Assembly: GCA_026954325.1 (NCBI GenBank)
Contig: JAIXKK010000004.1
Span: forward strand, 21,317-85,316
Source: Bryobacterales bacterium
Lineage (GTDB): Bacteria; Acidobacteriota; Terriglobia; Bryobacterales; Bryobacteraceae
DNA length: 64,000 nucleotides
Reading direction: 5' to 3'
Shown here: piece by piece, positions 33,143-43,356 of the stretch
Position numbering within the stretch: the first letter of the stretch is position 1
Layout of the letters: each line of letters opens with the position of its first letter
Made by a program: the position numbers and the translations under genes
The notes under the pieces: generated by a model
The model's input: the letters and a program-made list of their open reading frames with translations, nothing else
Told to the model about the DNA's origin: nothing
Databases searched by the model: none

Positions 33143-35376
33143 GCGCCATCACCGCCGATGTCCTCGCACGCCACAATATCACCCCGGACGAATATCAGAC
33201 CATCCTGAAATTGCTGGATCGCGAGCCCACCTTCACCGAACTGGGCATCTTCAGTGTCATGTGGAGCGAGCACTGCTCCTACAAAAGTTCCCGCATTCAC
33301 CTGAAGAAATTCCCGACCAGGAGCAAACTGGTGGTGCAGGGCCCCGGAGAGAATGCGGGAATCATCGACATCGGGCAAGGCTATGCGATTGCCTTCAAGA
33401 TCGAATCCCACAACCACCCGAGCTTCATCGAGCCGTTCCAGGGCGCCGCAACCGGAGTCGGCGGCATTCTGCGCGACATCTTCACCATGGGGGCGAGACC
33501 CATTGCCGTGATGGACGCGCTGCGCTTCGGCCCGCTCGACGACCCCCAGACGGGCGCGCGCAACCGGCGCATTCTCGAAGGCGTCGTTTCCGGCATCGCG
33601 CACTACGGCAATTGTTTCGGCGTCCCCACCGTGGGCGGCGAATGCGTGTTTGAAACTTCCTATGCCGGCAACCCTCTGGTGAACGTATTCGCCCTGGGCG
33701 TCGTGCGCCACGAGGATATTTTCTATGCCAAGGCGGCAGGCGTCGGCAATCCGGTGATCTACGTGGGCGCCAAGACCGGCAAGGACGGCGTGCACGGCGC
33801 CACCATGGCCTCGGCGGAGTTTACGGAAGAGTCCGCCGCCAAACGCCCGAACGTCCAGGTGGGCGACCCCTTCATGGAAAAACTGCTGCTTGAAGCCTGC
33901 ATTGAGGCCATGAAGACGGGAGCCGTGGTCGGCATTCAGGATATGGGAGCCGCCGGACTCACTTGCAGCACCTGCGAAATGGGGTCGCGCGGCAACGTCG
34001 GCGTCGAAATCGACCTCATGCATGTCCCGCAGCGCGAGAAGGGCATGAGTCCCTACGAAATCATGCTCTCCGAATCGCAGGAGCGGATGCTGCTGGTTGC
34101 GGAAAAGGGACGCGAAAACGAGGTATTCGAGGTGTTTCGCAAATGGGGCCTCGACGCGGCCACCATCGGAGTGGTAATTCCCGAAAACACCCTGCGCGTG
34201 AAAGACCATGGCGTGGTGGTGGCGGAAATTCACAATCCGGCGCTCACCGATGCCGCTCCGGTGTATGACCGTCCCCATGATACGGCGCCATACCGCACGG
34301 CGCCGATGCAGGGACCCACGTTCACAAGCACCGATTTCCTCGCCGACCTCACAACGCTCCTCACCTCGGGCGATCTTTGCTCGAAGCGTTACATCTGGCG
34401 GCAGTATGACTACATGGTGCGTACCAACACCACGCTCGGGCCCGGCGCCGATGCGGCCATCGTGCGCATCAAAGAAACAGGGACTTCCATCGCCATGTCG
34501 CTCGACGGCAATGGCCGCTACTGTTACCTGTCGCCGCGCGAGGGCGCCAAACTGATTGTGGCCGAATGCTGCCGCAACCTTTCCACGGTTGGCGCGCTGC
34601 CCGTGGCCGCCACCAACAACCTCAATTTCGGCAATCCGGAGCGTCCGGAAATCATGGCGCAACTCGTCGAAGCCATCGAGGGGATGGCCGAGGCGTGCAC
34701 ATTTTTCGAAACCCCCATCACCGGCGGCAATGTCAGCCTCTACAACGAGACGCGCGCCGGCGGCGAGTTGGTGGCCATCTTCCCCACTCCCGTCGCTGGA
34801 ATCGTGGGGCTGCTGCCCACACAGGCGCCCGTCACCATGCCGTTCAAGATGGCGGACCGCGACGTGGTGCTGCTCGGCGGCATAGGCTTCTGCGACGACG
34901 CACAGTTCGGCGGCACCGAGTACGCCAAACAGGTTCTGGACGATCTGTGGGGTATGCCGCCGGCGATCGACCTTGAATACGAAAAACGGGTGCAGGCCGC
35001 CATCCGGCGCATCATCGCGGAAGGCCTCGCCGAATCCTCACACGATTTGAGCGACGGCGGCCTCGCCGTGGCCTTGGCCGAATGTTGTTTCTCCCCCGGC
35101 AACATCGGCGCTTCGATTATGCTCGATTCGGGGCTCCGTCCCGAACATTTGCTTTTCCACGAAGGTCCTTCGCGGATTCTCCTCTCCACCGCCGATGCGG
35201 TGAGAGTAGGCGAGATCGCGGCCGGGTTCGGTGTGGAGTGTCCGGTTATCGGAAAGACCGTGGAAGGCAGGCTGTCGATTCGCAATCGCGATATACTGCT
35301 CCTCGACAGCCCGGTGGAAACGCTCAACCAACAATGGGAGGAAGCCTTGGAGAACCTGCTCCAGGGTGCGGCATGA
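33139..35376 (+). CDS. purL: Phosphoribosylformylglycinamidine synthase II
   Basis: 745-residue small-type PurL, the ATP-dependent synthetase of the FGAM complex. It contains the duplicated AIRS-like halves with motifs [30 protein letters not shown] (ATP and Mg site), [16 protein letters not shown] and the C-terminal [16 protein letters not shown]. Start ATG 33139 overlaps purQ; purF starts one base after the stop. The length (745) fits the PurLQS arrangement rather than the single-chain 1300-residue enzyme. Confidence 0.97.
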   Translation: MSAITADVLARHNITPDEYQTILKLLDREPTFTELGIFSVMWSEHCSYKSSRIHLKKFPTRSKLVVQGPGENAGIIDIGQGYAIAFKIESHNHPSFIEPFQGAATGVGGILRDIFTMGARPIAVMDALRFGPLDDPQTGARNRRILEGVVSGIAHYGNCFGVPTVGGECVFETSYAGNPLVNVFALGVVRHEDIFYAKAAGVGNPVIYVGAKTGKDGVHGATMASAEFTEESAAKRPNVQVGDPFMEKLLLEACIEAMKTGAVVGIQDMGAAGLTCSTCEMGSRGNVGVEIDLMHVPQREKGMSPYEIMLSESQERMLLVAEKGRENEVFEVFRKWGLDAATIGVVIPENTLRVKDHGVVVAEIHNPALTDAAPVYDRPHDTAPYRTAPMQGPTFTSTDFLADLTTLLTSGDLCSKRYIWRQYDYMVRTNTTLGPGADAAIVRIKETGTSIAMSLDGNGRYCYLSPREGAKLIVAECCRNLSTVGALPVAATNNLNFGNPERPEIMAQLVEAIEGMAEACTFFETPITGGNVSLYNETRAGGELVAIFPTPVAGIVGLLPTQAPVTMPFKMADRDVVLLGGIGFCDDAQFGGTEYAKQVLDDLWGMPPAIDLEYEKRVQAAIRRIIAEGLAESSHDLSDGGLAVALAECCFSPGNIGASIMLDSGLRPEHLLFHEGPSRILLSTADAVRVGEIAAGFGVECPVIGKTVEGRLSIRNRDILLLDSPVETLNQQWEEALENLLQGAA

Positions 35377-35377
35377 C

Positions 35378-36790
35378 ATGTTTGACCAGTGGCATGAAGA
35401 GTGCGGCGTATTCGCGGTTTACGGTCATCCGGAAGCGACGAACGTAGCCAACCTGGGAATCTTCGCCTTGCAGCATCGCGGGCAGGAAAGCGCCGGCATC
35501 GCCTCGGCGGACGGCACGGACGTGTATTGCTTCAAGGCAATGGGACACGTCGCCGATATCTTCACCCCCGGCGTGGTCAGCACGCTGCTGGGCGATAAGG
35601 CTATCGGCCACACCCGCTATTCCACAACCGGAGACAGCGGTGAACTGAACGCCCAGCCCTTCTGCGTGGGGACCAACAAAGGGCGGCTCGCGCTGGCGCA
35701 CAACGGCAATATCACCAACGGGATGGACATTCGCCAGGCGCTCGAGGAGGAAGGCGCCATCTTCAGCGCCTCCAGCGATACGGAGGTGGTCCTCCACCTC
35801 ATCTCCCGCTCGCGGGAGCGAACGGTTCCCGCCGCCCTGCGCGATGCCCTCTTGCAACTGGAGGGCGCATTCTCCCTCGTCCTGCTCACGAAGAACGAAC
35901 TGATCGTCGCCCGCGATCCGCACGGCTTCCGCCCGATGGCGATGGGTTACATGGAGATCCCCGGCCACAAGATGTGCTACGTGTTCGCCTCGGAAACCTG
36001 CGCCTTCGACCTCATTGGAGCGGTGTACCTTTCCGATGTCGAGCCCGGCGAGATGGTGATTGTGAACGCGGACGGCGTCACCCGCGAGCGGTTTGCTCCC
36101 CGCCGGCCGAAGGCGCAATGCGTCTTCGAGCACGTTTACTTCTCCCGTCCCGATTCCATTGTTTTCGGCCGCCCCGTGGTCCAATCGCGCGAACTGATGG
36201 GCCGCCTGTTGGCCACGCATCACCCGGTGGAAGCGGACGTGGTGGTGCCGGTGCCCGATTCGGGGGTCGCCGCGGCGCTTGGCTACTCGGCGGAATCAGA
36301 AATCCCCTTCCGCATGGGCCTCATCCGCAATCACCACGTGGGCCGCACGTTTATCGAGCCTTCCCAGGCGATCCGCGATTTCGGCGTGAAACTGAAGCTG
36401 AACCCCGTCCGCCACCTGCTCGAGAACAAGCGCGTCATTCTTGTCGACGATTCTATCGTCCGCGGCACCACTTCGCGCAAGATTGTGCGCATGGTGCGCA
36501 GCGCCGGCGCGCGCGAAGTCCATCTCCGCATCTCCTGCCCGCCCACCATTTCCCCCTGCTTCTATGGTGTCGATACGCCCATCAAGAGCGAACTGATCGC
36601 CGCCAACCACTCCGTGGACGAGATCCGGCGGTACATCGAAGCCGATTCGCTCGCCTACCTGCCGATTGCCGATCTGCGGGAAGCCGTGCAGGACCACAAG
36701 CACGAATATTGTTACGCCTGCTACACCGGGGACTACCCGACGGATTTCGTGAATCTCGAGGAGTTGATCTCGGCGAAGTCGCACCGGTAA
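35378..36790 (+). CDS. purF: Amidophosphoribosyltransferase
   Basis: 470-residue enzyme for the first committed step of purine synthesis (PRPP plus glutamine to 5-phosphoribosylamine). The N-terminal nucleophile is Cys9 after an eight-residue propeptide (MFDQWHEE then CGVFAVYG), so processing is expected. The glutaminase part contains HRGQESAGIA and the LAHNGNITN motif, and the PRPP-binding loop is VILVDDSIVRGTTS. ATG 35378 follows the purL stop by one base. Four cysteines for a 4Fe-4S cluster may be present near the C-terminus (for example YCYACYTGDYP), as in the Bacillus-type enzyme; cluster binding is inferred. Confidence 0.97.
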   Translation: MFDQWHEECGVFAVYGHPEATNVANLGIFALQHRGQESAGIASADGTDVYCFKAMGHVADIFTPGVVSTLLGDKAIGHTRYSTTGDSGELNAQPFCVGTNKGRLALAHNGNITNGMDIRQALEEEGAIFSASSDTEVVLHLISRSRERTVPAALRDALLQLEGAFSLVLLTKNELIVARDPHGFRPMAMGYMEIPGHKMCYVFASETCAFDLIGAVYLSDVEPGEMVIVNADGVTRERFAPRRPKAQCVFEHVYFSRPDSIVFGRPVVQSRELMGRLLATHHPVEADVVVPVPDSGVAAALGYSAESEIPFRMGLIRNHHVGRTFIEPSQAIRDFGVKLKLNPVRHLLENKRVILVDDSIVRGTTSRKIVRMVRSAGAREVHLRISCPPTISPCFYGVDTPIKSELIAANHSVDEIRRYIEADSLAYLPIADLREAVQDHKHEYCYACYTGDYPTDFVNLEELISAKSHR

Positions 36791-36849
36791 GGCGTCCGAT
36801 TCTCAAAACCCGGCGGCGAGATGCCGCATCCAAGAGATAGGGGCCGCGC

Positions 36850-37206
36850 ATGACATCCCGAGAATTCGACGCACTGGTGGAAAAAGCCATCGCCAAAATC
36901 CCGCCGCGGTTCCGTAAGCGGCTGCGGAACGTGGCGTTTCTGGTGGAGCGGGAACCGCCGAAACCGGGGCTCCTTGGGCTCTATCAGGGGCGTCCCCTCC
37001 CCTACCGGAGCGTCATGGAGCCGTTTGCGATGCCCGATACGATCACCCTCTACCAGGCCGAGCATGAGCGGATGGCCAGGGACGAGGGCCACTTGCGTAA
37101 ACTGGTGGAAGAGACGGTTTGGCATGAGGTGGCCCACTATTTCGGAATGAACGAACGGGAAGTGCGGAGAGCGGAGAGGCGCAGGGCGAGAACCTCGCTA
37201 CAATAA
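36850..37206 (+). CDS. Zincin-like metallopeptidase (HExxH)
   Basis: 118-residue small metalloprotease-like protein of the widely distributed zincin-like family (formerly DUF1025). The zinc motif is VWHEVAHYFGMNE (H92, E93, H96), and the third ligand is expected nearby. The earlier segments (LGLYQGRPL, ITLYQAEHERM) match the family. No export signal. Physiological substrate unknown. It lies 59 bases after purF and just upstream of htpX, and may be co-transcribed with it. Confidence 0.85.
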   Translation: MTSREFDALVEKAIAKIPPRFRKRLRNVAFLVEREPPKPGLLGLYQGRPLPYRSVMEPFAMPDTITLYQAEHERMARDEGHLRKLVEETVWHEVAHYFGMNEREVRRAERRRARTSLQ

Positions 37207-37219
37207 AAGAGAGAGACGT

Positions 37220-38065
37220 ATGAATAGCATCAAGACAGTGCTCCTGTTGGGTTTACTGAGCGGCGTATTGCTGGTGGGCGGCCAGGCGATGGGCGGCCGG
37301 AACGGGCTGATGATGGGCCTGGTCCTGGCCGTGGGAATGAACTTCTTCAGCTACTTCTTTTCGGAGAAGATGGCGCTGATGGCAAGCGGGGCCGTGCGGG
37401 TCTCGGAGCTCGAGCACGCGGATGTGTACGCTCGGGTTGCTCCCATTACCATGCGGTTGACGCAGAAGATGGGGCTGCCGATGCCGAAGCTGTGGCTGAT
37501 CCCGGAGGGAGCGCCGAACGCGTTCGCCACGGGACGCAATCCCAGCCACTCATCGGTTGCGGTGACCGTGGGTCTGCTGGAACTGATGAATGATCGCGAA
37601 CTGGAAGCGGTCATCGGGCACGAACTCGGCCACGTGTTGCACCGTGACATCCTCATCAGCTCGATTGCGGCCACGCTCGCCGCGGCGATTACCTTCCTCG
37701 GGCGGATGGCGTTCTTCTTCGGTGGCCGGCGCGACGAGGAGGACGAGGGCGGCGGCATCGTTGGGGGGCTGGTGATGATGATCGTGGCGCCGATCGCGGC
37801 CTTGTTGATTCAGATGGCGATTTCGCGCACGCGGGAATATTCGGCCGACGGAGCCGCGGCGAAATATACCGGAGACCCCGGCGCGATGATCGCGGCGCTC
37901 CAAAAGCTCGAGATGTGGTCGAAGCGCATTCCCATGGACGTGCCGTCGGCGGCGGCCCACATGTACATCATCAAGCCCTTCAACGGCGAGTCGATGATGC
38001 GCCTGTTCTCGACACACCCTTCCACCGAGCAGCGCATCGAGCGGCTGCGGAACCTGACGGCGTAA
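37220..38065 (+). CDS. htpX: Membrane zinc metalloprotease HtpX
   Basis: 281-residue M48 peptidase that degrades misfolded membrane proteins under stress. Two N-terminal transmembrane helices (VLLLGLLSGVLLVG and LMMGLVLAVGMNFF) precede the active site HELGH at 134-138 (VIGHELGHVLHRD). The third ligand, Glu, lies in SRTREYSADG, and a further hydrophobic pair sits between. The C-terminal STHPSTEQRIERL is characteristic. Only a 13-base gap separates it from the upstream zincin-like gene. Confidence 0.95.
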   Translation: MNSIKTVLLLGLLSGVLLVGGQAMGGRNGLMMGLVLAVGMNFFSYFFSEKMALMASGAVRVSELEHADVYARVAPITMRLTQKMGLPMPKLWLIPEGAPNAFATGRNPSHSSVAVTVGLLELMNDRELEAVIGHELGHVLHRDILISSIAATLAAAITFLGRMAFFFGGRRDEEDEGGGIVGGLVMMIVAPIAALLIQMAISRTREYSADGAAAKYTGDPGAMIAALQKLEMWSKRIPMDVPSAAAHMYIIKPFNGESMMRLFSTHPSTEQRIERLRNLTA

Positions 38066-38086
38066 ATAACCTTGACGGAGAAGCAA

Positions 38087-39238
38087 GTGTTGGTCAACCG
38101 GAAAGCCGCCGGACGGGTGGCATCCGGGCATCCGTGGATTTTCTCGAGCGATGTGGTGGACCGGGGTGCTGCGGCTCCGGGGGATGCCGTGCGCGTAGTG
38201 GACCCGGGCGGAAGGCTGCTCGGCACGGCACACTACAGTTCCTCCTCCCTCATCTCTCTCCGCATGCTCTCCCGTCGCCCGCAGGCTGTGGACAGTGCGT
38301 TCCTGCTCGGCCGGTTGCAGGCGGCTGAAGCCCATCGGAGGCTGGTGGTGCGGGGTAGCGACGCCTACCGGGTCGTGTTCGGGGAAGCCGACCAACTGCC
38401 CGGACTCGTGGTGGACCGCTACGGCGACTGTCTCGTGATGCAGACTCTCGACCAGGGGATGGACCGGCAAACGGCAGCCATCGCCGAGTGCCTTGTCGAG
38501 ATATTCACCCCGCGCGCCGTCGTCGCCCGGAACGACGCCTCCGTGCGCTCCCGCGAGGGGCTGCCGCTCGAAACACGGGTTCTCTACGGCCAGGTTCCGG
38601 AGGATGTCCGCGTGACGATGAACGGCCTGCGGCTTCAGGTGGACCTCATGGGCGGACAGAAGACCGGAATCTTCCTCGACCAGAGGGAAAACCACCTCGC
38701 CGCCGCGCGCTGGGCTCGCGGCAAGGCGCTTGACTGCTTCACCTGTACGGGCGGCTTCGCTCTACACATCGCGGCCCAATGCGAAACCGTGGAGGCTGTG
38801 GATTCTTCCGCGGCGGCTCTCGAAACCGCCAGGACGAACGCCGAAGCCAACGGAATCTCCAACATCCATTTCCTTGAAGCAAACGCGTTTGACCTGCTCG
38901 CCGGACACGCCGCCGCCGGACGGCGATTCCAAACCATCGTGCTCGATCCTCCGGCGTTCGCCAAGTCACGCTCGGCAATAGAGGGAGCGTTGCGAGGTTA
39001 TCGCGAGATCAACCTCCGCGGCCTCAAACTGCTGGATGCGGGCGGCGTCCTGATAACCTGCTCCTGTTCTCACCACGTGAGCGAGGCCATGCTGCTCGAG
39101 GCCGTGGCCCAGGCTTCGCTCGACGCCGGCCGAACGGTTCGCGTGCTGGAGCGGCGCACCCAGGCCCTCGATCATCCCATCCTGCTCACCGTGCCCGAGA
39201 CCCACTACCTCAAGTGCCTGGTCCTACAGGTGGTTTGA
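38087..39238 (+). CDS. RlmI-like class I SAM-dependent rRNA methyltransferase
   Basis: About 383-residue rRNA (cytosine-C5) methyltransferase. The PUA domain (ASGHPWIFSSDVVDRG ...) is followed by an oligonucleotide-binding linker (MGGQKTGIFLDQRENH) and a Rossmann domain with motif I LDCFTCTGGFALHIAAQC, motif IV-like LDPPAFAKSRSA (DPPAF) and motif VI TCSCSHHVS. GTG 38087 is chosen: GGAG lies six bases upstream. A TTG at 38072 is an alternative. The likely target is C1962 or a related site of 23S rRNA by family precedent. It follows htpX after about 20 bases. Confidence 0.87.
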   Translation: MLVNRKAAGRVASGHPWIFSSDVVDRGAAAPGDAVRVVDPGGRLLGTAHYSSSSLISLRMLSRRPQAVDSAFLLGRLQAAEAHRRLVVRGSDAYRVVFGEADQLPGLVVDRYGDCLVMQTLDQGMDRQTAAIAECLVEIFTPRAVVARNDASVRSREGLPLETRVLYGQVPEDVRVTMNGLRLQVDLMGGQKTGIFLDQRENHLAAARWARGKALDCFTCTGGFALHIAAQCETVEAVDSSAAALETARTNAEANGISNIHFLEANAFDLLAGHAAAGRRFQTIVLDPPAFAKSRSAIEGALRGYREINLRGLKLLDAGGVLITCSCSHHVSEAMLLEAVAQASLDAGRTVRVLERRTQALDHPILLTVPETHYLKCLVLQVV

Positions 39239-39245
39239 GCGCTAC

Positions 39246-42200
39246 TTACGGTTTCACCGCGATGTAGGTCTTTACAATGCGCCCGGATCCGTCCTGATTG
39301 CACGGAATGCTGTTGAACTGGCAGGTAATGATCACCTGCGGATCAGGTGGGGCTTTGTCGGGAACCTTGAAATCGATCCGCCACACTCCCACCATTCCCG
39401 GCGCCAGTCCAAAGTAGCTGATTCCGCCATCCGGCACAAAATCGGTAGCCACCACCAGGCGCAGAATCCCGGAACCCGCCGCCTGATCGGGAGTTGCGGC
39501 GCCGTCGTCAATCGTCGTGGGCGGCGGGCCGAACCCTGTTCCGAAAATCGATAGAACTTCACTGCGTCCGACACGGTCGATGGGCGAGTTTGCAACACCA
39601 CCGGGATTCATGGCGATCAACTGCCCGTTCCCATCCCCGGTGACCGTGAACAATGCGGGACTATAGGTGGTTGTGGTGACAGTGGCTGCCGCCAGAACCT
39701 GCCCGGTGGATTTCTGCTGGAGTATGATCTCCGTATTGTTCGACGGCTGAACGGCTTGCGGAATGATGAAGTTGATCTGGAAGGGCGACACGGACTGAAG
39801 GGGAGACGGCAGCCCATCCACCAGCACCTGTAGGTCCCCCAGGGTGGTGGGAATAGGCGGAGTGCCGGGAACATCCGTGTAAGCGAGGGTCGTGTTGCCG
39901 AAGCTGCCGCCATCCACCGGCTTCAGAGTGGCGTAGCCGAACGGGGAAAGCCGCCGCAACTGGTTGCCGCCATTCGATACCTGCAGGCCCGGATAGTAGA
40001 AGCTGACGCGGTTGCTCGAATCCGCAAGCATCACGTTGCCCGTGGAATCCTGGGTCACGGCGAGAGGCCCGTAGGAGGGTATCTGATAGTTCGAAGCAGG
40101 ATTCAGTAGGAGTAGTAGATAAACAGGGAAACGGTAGGCGGCGTTCTGCGTCGGGCTGGTCACCCAGATTTCACCGGTCAAGGGGCTGACATAGATGCCA
40201 TGCGGGCTGTTGACGCCGCCCAACGGCAGGGCGGGGAAAGGATCCACATCCGCAAGCAGCACCGAATCATAGATGAGGATGCGGTTGTTTCCCGTATCGC
40301 AGACGTAGAGGCGGTCGTCGGTGTCCATGGAAATGCCGTGTGGAGCAATCATGCGGTTTGGTTGATTGCTGCCGACAACGCTGTTGAAATCCGGTTGGCC
40401 GAACACTTTCTCCGCCGCCTGGCCGTTGGTAAAGTCGCCGCCGGCAGGCTTGCGGAAGAAGAGAACACGGTTCTGCGCCAGATCGCTCACCAGCAAATGG
40501 CCGTCATTGGAGAACGCCAGTCCGTAAGGCCGCGCGAGATTGTTTGGAGTAGCATCCGGAATGATAGGCGAGAAGAAGTTGGGCTTACCGAGGACGAGGT
40601 CGGGCTTGACCGGCGATTGCTGGTCAAAAGGTCTGGGGAAGCGCAGCACACGCCCATTGCCGGAATCGGCCACGTATAGGTTGCCGCCGGAATCCACCGC
40701 CAGACCGGCCGGAAGAAACAGGCCGCTATCCGTGATCTGATTGGCGTCGTTGGTGGGGTTATTGATCTGCGCCCGCAGGAAATCTCGCTGCCCTATGACT
40801 ATGTCCGCGCGATCCCCCGTGTGGATACTTCGCGCGTCCTTAAAGCCCAGGATGCGATGGTTATAGGTATCAGAGACGTACAGCCGCGGCGGCGTGGAAG
40901 TCTTGTCCACGACGATGCCCGCGCCATCGGAGCTTTGTCCCTGACCCACCTGTGTTAATCCATTGACCAGAAAGAACTCGCGGCCATCGATGTTGTTGGG
41001 AGCAGTTTGATAGAACTCTTTTTGACCCAGGAGGCGGGTGGCCACACTGATCGTATTGCCCTGAATCGGAAACACCATCACGCGGTGATTCCCGCCGTCC
41101 ACCAGGTAAACCTCATTGTTGGCCACCGCCGCGCGCAGGGGCGAATTGAACCCTCCGGCGGAGGCTTCCGAAAGATTGCTGTTCGGCTTGAAACTGGTGA
41201 AGTCCGCCTGTCCGATCACCTGCTTCGCGCTGGGAGAGTATTGCTTGGATTCGGGAGGCCAGGATTCATAGGGGTCATATCGAAGAATACGGTTGCTCGG
41301 CGTATCAATGACAAACGGGATGGACCCGATGACGAACACGCCCTCCGGCGGCACGATACGCCCGTTCACCACGTTTCCCAGGCCGGTGTCGTTCACGATT
41401 GGCGGCGGAGCCTGCCCCGGCGGCAACATCACCACGCCGAGGACCCTGTCGGCAAAGGAGTTGTTGACCGGCCGTGTGTAGACCAGCACCCGGCCGAACG
41501 CGTCGCAAACATAGAGCCTTCCCGCATTGTCGAACGCCAACCCGGATGGCGAGGAAAGAATCTGCTTGTATCGGGGATCGTTTGGGTTGTTGGGGATCGT
41601 CGTGTTGGAGACCGGCGAGGACTGGCCAATCACCGTATCGGCGTTTGGCTGGTTTGCTCCCTTCTGAAGAGCGGCCAGCGGATAGCGCAGCACCCGGTTG
41701 TTGCCCGGGTCGGAAAACCACAAATTCCCATTCCCGTCGATAACCAGCGCGGAGCGGAACAGCCGGCCCCCGCCGAGATTCAGAGCAACCGTATTGGCGG
41801 CGGGAATCGTAGCGCCGGCATTCGGCAGATTGCTGGTGAAGTTCGCTTGCCCGATCACCATGTCCGGAATCTTGGAATCACCCGTCTGGGCGAAAGGGCG
41901 CTGGTAGCGCAGAATGCGGTTGTTGCCGCCGTCGGCGACATAGACGTTACCTTGGCTATCAACGGCAACCGCCACGGGACTGGTCAGTCCCGTGCTGCGT
42001 TGAGTGCCGGGGCCTCCAGCGAGAGTGGAATTGAAATCAAGCTGGCCCAGAACGAGATCAGCCGGGGCGCCATTGTCGAAACTGAGCGCATTTCGCCATG
42101 CCAGCACTCGATTATTACCCGTATCCGCGATGTAAATAATCGGCGGCGATGCGGACGTGTCCAGCGCCACGGAGTTCGGATTCAGTAGATCTTTTGCTTC

Positions 42201-42347
42201 CGCCAGGTTCGGAGATGTCGATACCAGGCGCGTGGACGTGCTCCCCAGCACCCGGGTGGCGGATGTATTCAAAGCTACTTGCGCAAACAGCGAGGAAGCG
42301 CAGAGCCCGCTACAGGCAATAGATACAAGAAAAGTGTATAGACTCAT
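39246..42347 (-). CDS. Very large secreted NHL-repeat protein with TIGR03437-like C-terminal domain
   Basis: 1033-residue secreted protein. The signal peptide is short (LVSIACSGLCASSLFA), followed by many NHL-type repeats with 'NVYVADGGNNRILRY', 'LYVSDTYNHRILGF', 'LYVADSGNGRVLRFPRPF' and 'DRLYVCDTGNNRILIYD', which form one or two beta-propellers. The last 250 residues match the Solibacter-type C-terminal domain (motifs SPFQINFIIP, YSPALFT, GFGPPP, WRIDFKVPD). Such proteins are numerous in Solibacter-like genomes and absent or rare elsewhere, and were a main clue to the host lineage. The function is not known; a surface or adhesive role is only an inference. No operon partners. Confidence 0.87.
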   Translation of the reverse strand: MSLYTFLVSIACSGLCASSLFAQVALNTSATRVLGSTSTRLVSTSPNLAEAKDLLNPNSVALDTSASPPIIYIADTGNNRVLAWRNALSFDNGAPADLVLGQLDFNSTLAGGPGTQRSTGLTSPVAVAVDSQGNVYVADGGNNRILRYQRPFAQTGDSKIPDMVIGQANFTSNLPNAGATIPAANTVALNLGGGRLFRSALVIDGNGNLWFSDPGNNRVLRYPLAALQKGANQPNADTVIGQSSPVSNTTIPNNPNDPRYKQILSSPSGLAFDNAGRLYVCDAFGRVLVYTRPVNNSFADRVLGVVMLPPGQAPPPIVNDTGLGNVVNGRIVPPEGVFVIGSIPFVIDTPSNRILRYDPYESWPPESKQYSPSAKQVIGQADFTSFKPNSNLSEASAGGFNSPLRAAVANNEVYLVDGGNHRVMVFPIQGNTISVATRLLGQKEFYQTAPNNIDGREFFLVNGLTQVGQGQSSDGAGIVVDKTSTPPRLYVSDTYNHRILGFKDARSIHTGDRADIVIGQRDFLRAQINNPTNDANQITDSGLFLPAGLAVDSGGNLYVADSGNGRVLRFPRPFDQQSPVKPDLVLGKPNFFSPIIPDATPNNLARPYGLAFSNDGHLLVSDLAQNRVLFFRKPAGGDFTNGQAAEKVFGQPDFNSVVGSNQPNRMIAPHGISMDTDDRLYVCDTGNNRILIYDSVLLADVDPFPALPLGGVNSPHGIYVSPLTGEIWVTSPTQNAAYRFPVYLLLLLNPASNYQIPSYGPLAVTQDSTGNVMLADSSNRVSFYYPGLQVSNGGNQLRRLSPFGYATLKPVDGGSFGNTTLAYTDVPGTPPIPTTLGDLQVLVDGLPSPLQSVSPFQINFIIPQAVQPSNNTEIILQQKSTGQVLAAATVTTTTYSPALFTVTGDGNGQLIAMNPGGVANSPIDRVGRSEVLSIFGTGFGPPPTTIDDGAATPDQAAGSGILRLVVATDFVPDGGISYFGLAPGMVGVWRIDFKVPDKAPPDPQVIITCQFNSIPCNQDGSGRIVKTYIAVKP

Positions 42348-42647
42348 GGGAGGTACTCGAGCGGGGCGAAAGGACGCGGGAAAAATCCCCAGGCTTCACC
42401 ATATCACAGATTGCCAATGCTTTCTATCCCAGGTCTGCCTTAGGCCGCCTGGCTGGATCACCCGGAACGGTTTTCGGCGCTTTCGGCGCTTGTGCAATCC
42501 GGATCGAACGCCAAAGCGCGGGGCTATCGGACGCGCCACCACCGGCATCCACTCTTACGGGGGCGCCGAAGATTCAGGAGGACTCGAAGGGGACGATCCA
42601 CAGGGCGCTTCCCGAGGTTTGTCGAGATTACAGTATAGTGAGAAACA
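42348..42647. other. Divergent intergenic region, nothing identified
   Basis: 300 bases between the large NHL gene (-) and the GDSL-type gene (+). No convincing coding frame or hairpin was found. It must contain two promoters; only a weak TATAGT, ten bases before the GDSL ATG, stands out, and it is too close to be confident. Confidence 0.45.
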
Positions 42648-43301
42648 ATGAGATCCTGGCTCCTGCTCCTCCTCTGCGCTTCCTTTGCCTTCGCCCAGCA
42701 GAAGCAGCCAAACCCCGCCTTCGCGCCCGTCGAAGACGTGGCCGGCCTGCCGCGCGTGTTGATCATCGGCGATTCCATTTCCATCGGCTACACGCTGCCC
42801 GTGCGCGAAATGCTCCAGGGGAGGGCGAATGTCCATCGCATCCCGGCCAATGCCGCCACCACGCGCGTCACGCTGGACCACATCAACGAGTGGTTGGGCG
42901 ACGGAAAGTGGGACGTCATCCACTGCAACTGGGGTCTGCACGATCTGAAAATCATGGACGATGGCGGGCATCAGACGCCGCTCGAGGATTACGGGAAAAA
43001 CCTTGAAGAACTCGTGGCCCGGATGGAGAAGACGGGAGCGAAGATCATCTACGCCACCACCACCCCTGTACCCGAGGGTAAGGTGAATCCTCCGCGGCAT
43101 CCCGCCGACGTGCCACGCTATAACGCCGTCGCGGCGCGCGTGATGAAGCGCCACCACATTCCGATCGACGATCTCTACACGGCAATCCTTCCGAAGCTCG
43201 CCACGCTACAGCAGCCGGTGAATGTGCACTACACGCCGGAGGGGTACCAGTTTCTGGCGCGGCCCGTGGCTGATTCGATCCTTGCCGCGCTCAGCCGGTA
43301 G
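42648..43301 (+). CDS. SGNH/GDSL-type hydrolase, exported
   Basis: 217-residue lipase/esterase-like SGNH hydrolase with a signal peptide (WLLLLLCASFAFAQ). Block I reads LIIGDSISIGY (Ser43). Block III in other members is GxND; here the corresponding WGLHDLKIMD has H in place of N. Block V, usually DxxH, reads PVNVHYTPEGY, so the His is kept but the Asp is replaced by Asn or Val. The catalytic dyad is thus partly atypical. Likely substrates are acetyl or acyl esters of carbohydrates. Single gene. Confidence 0.82.
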   Translation: MRSWLLLLLCASFAFAQQKQPNPAFAPVEDVAGLPRVLIIGDSISIGYTLPVREMLQGRANVHRIPANAATTRVTLDHINEWLGDGKWDVIHCNWGLHDLKIMDDGGHQTPLEDYGKNLEELVARMEKTGAKIIYATTTPVPEGKVNPPRHPADVPRYNAVAARVMKRHHIPIDDLYTAILPKLATLQQPVNVHYTPEGYQFLARPVADSILAALSR

Positions 43302-43356
43302 GTCTTGTCGAGGAACCGCCGGGCGCCGGACTCCGGCTCCTTGAAGCATGGTACGT

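Noticed and set aside
32965..34662. 565-codon - strand frame over purQ/purL
   Set aside because: His/Ala/Gly-rich shadow translation of conserved purL.
41007..42188. 393-codon + strand frame opposite the NHL protein
   Set aside because: Composition typical of a shadow of the NHL repeats; no motif.
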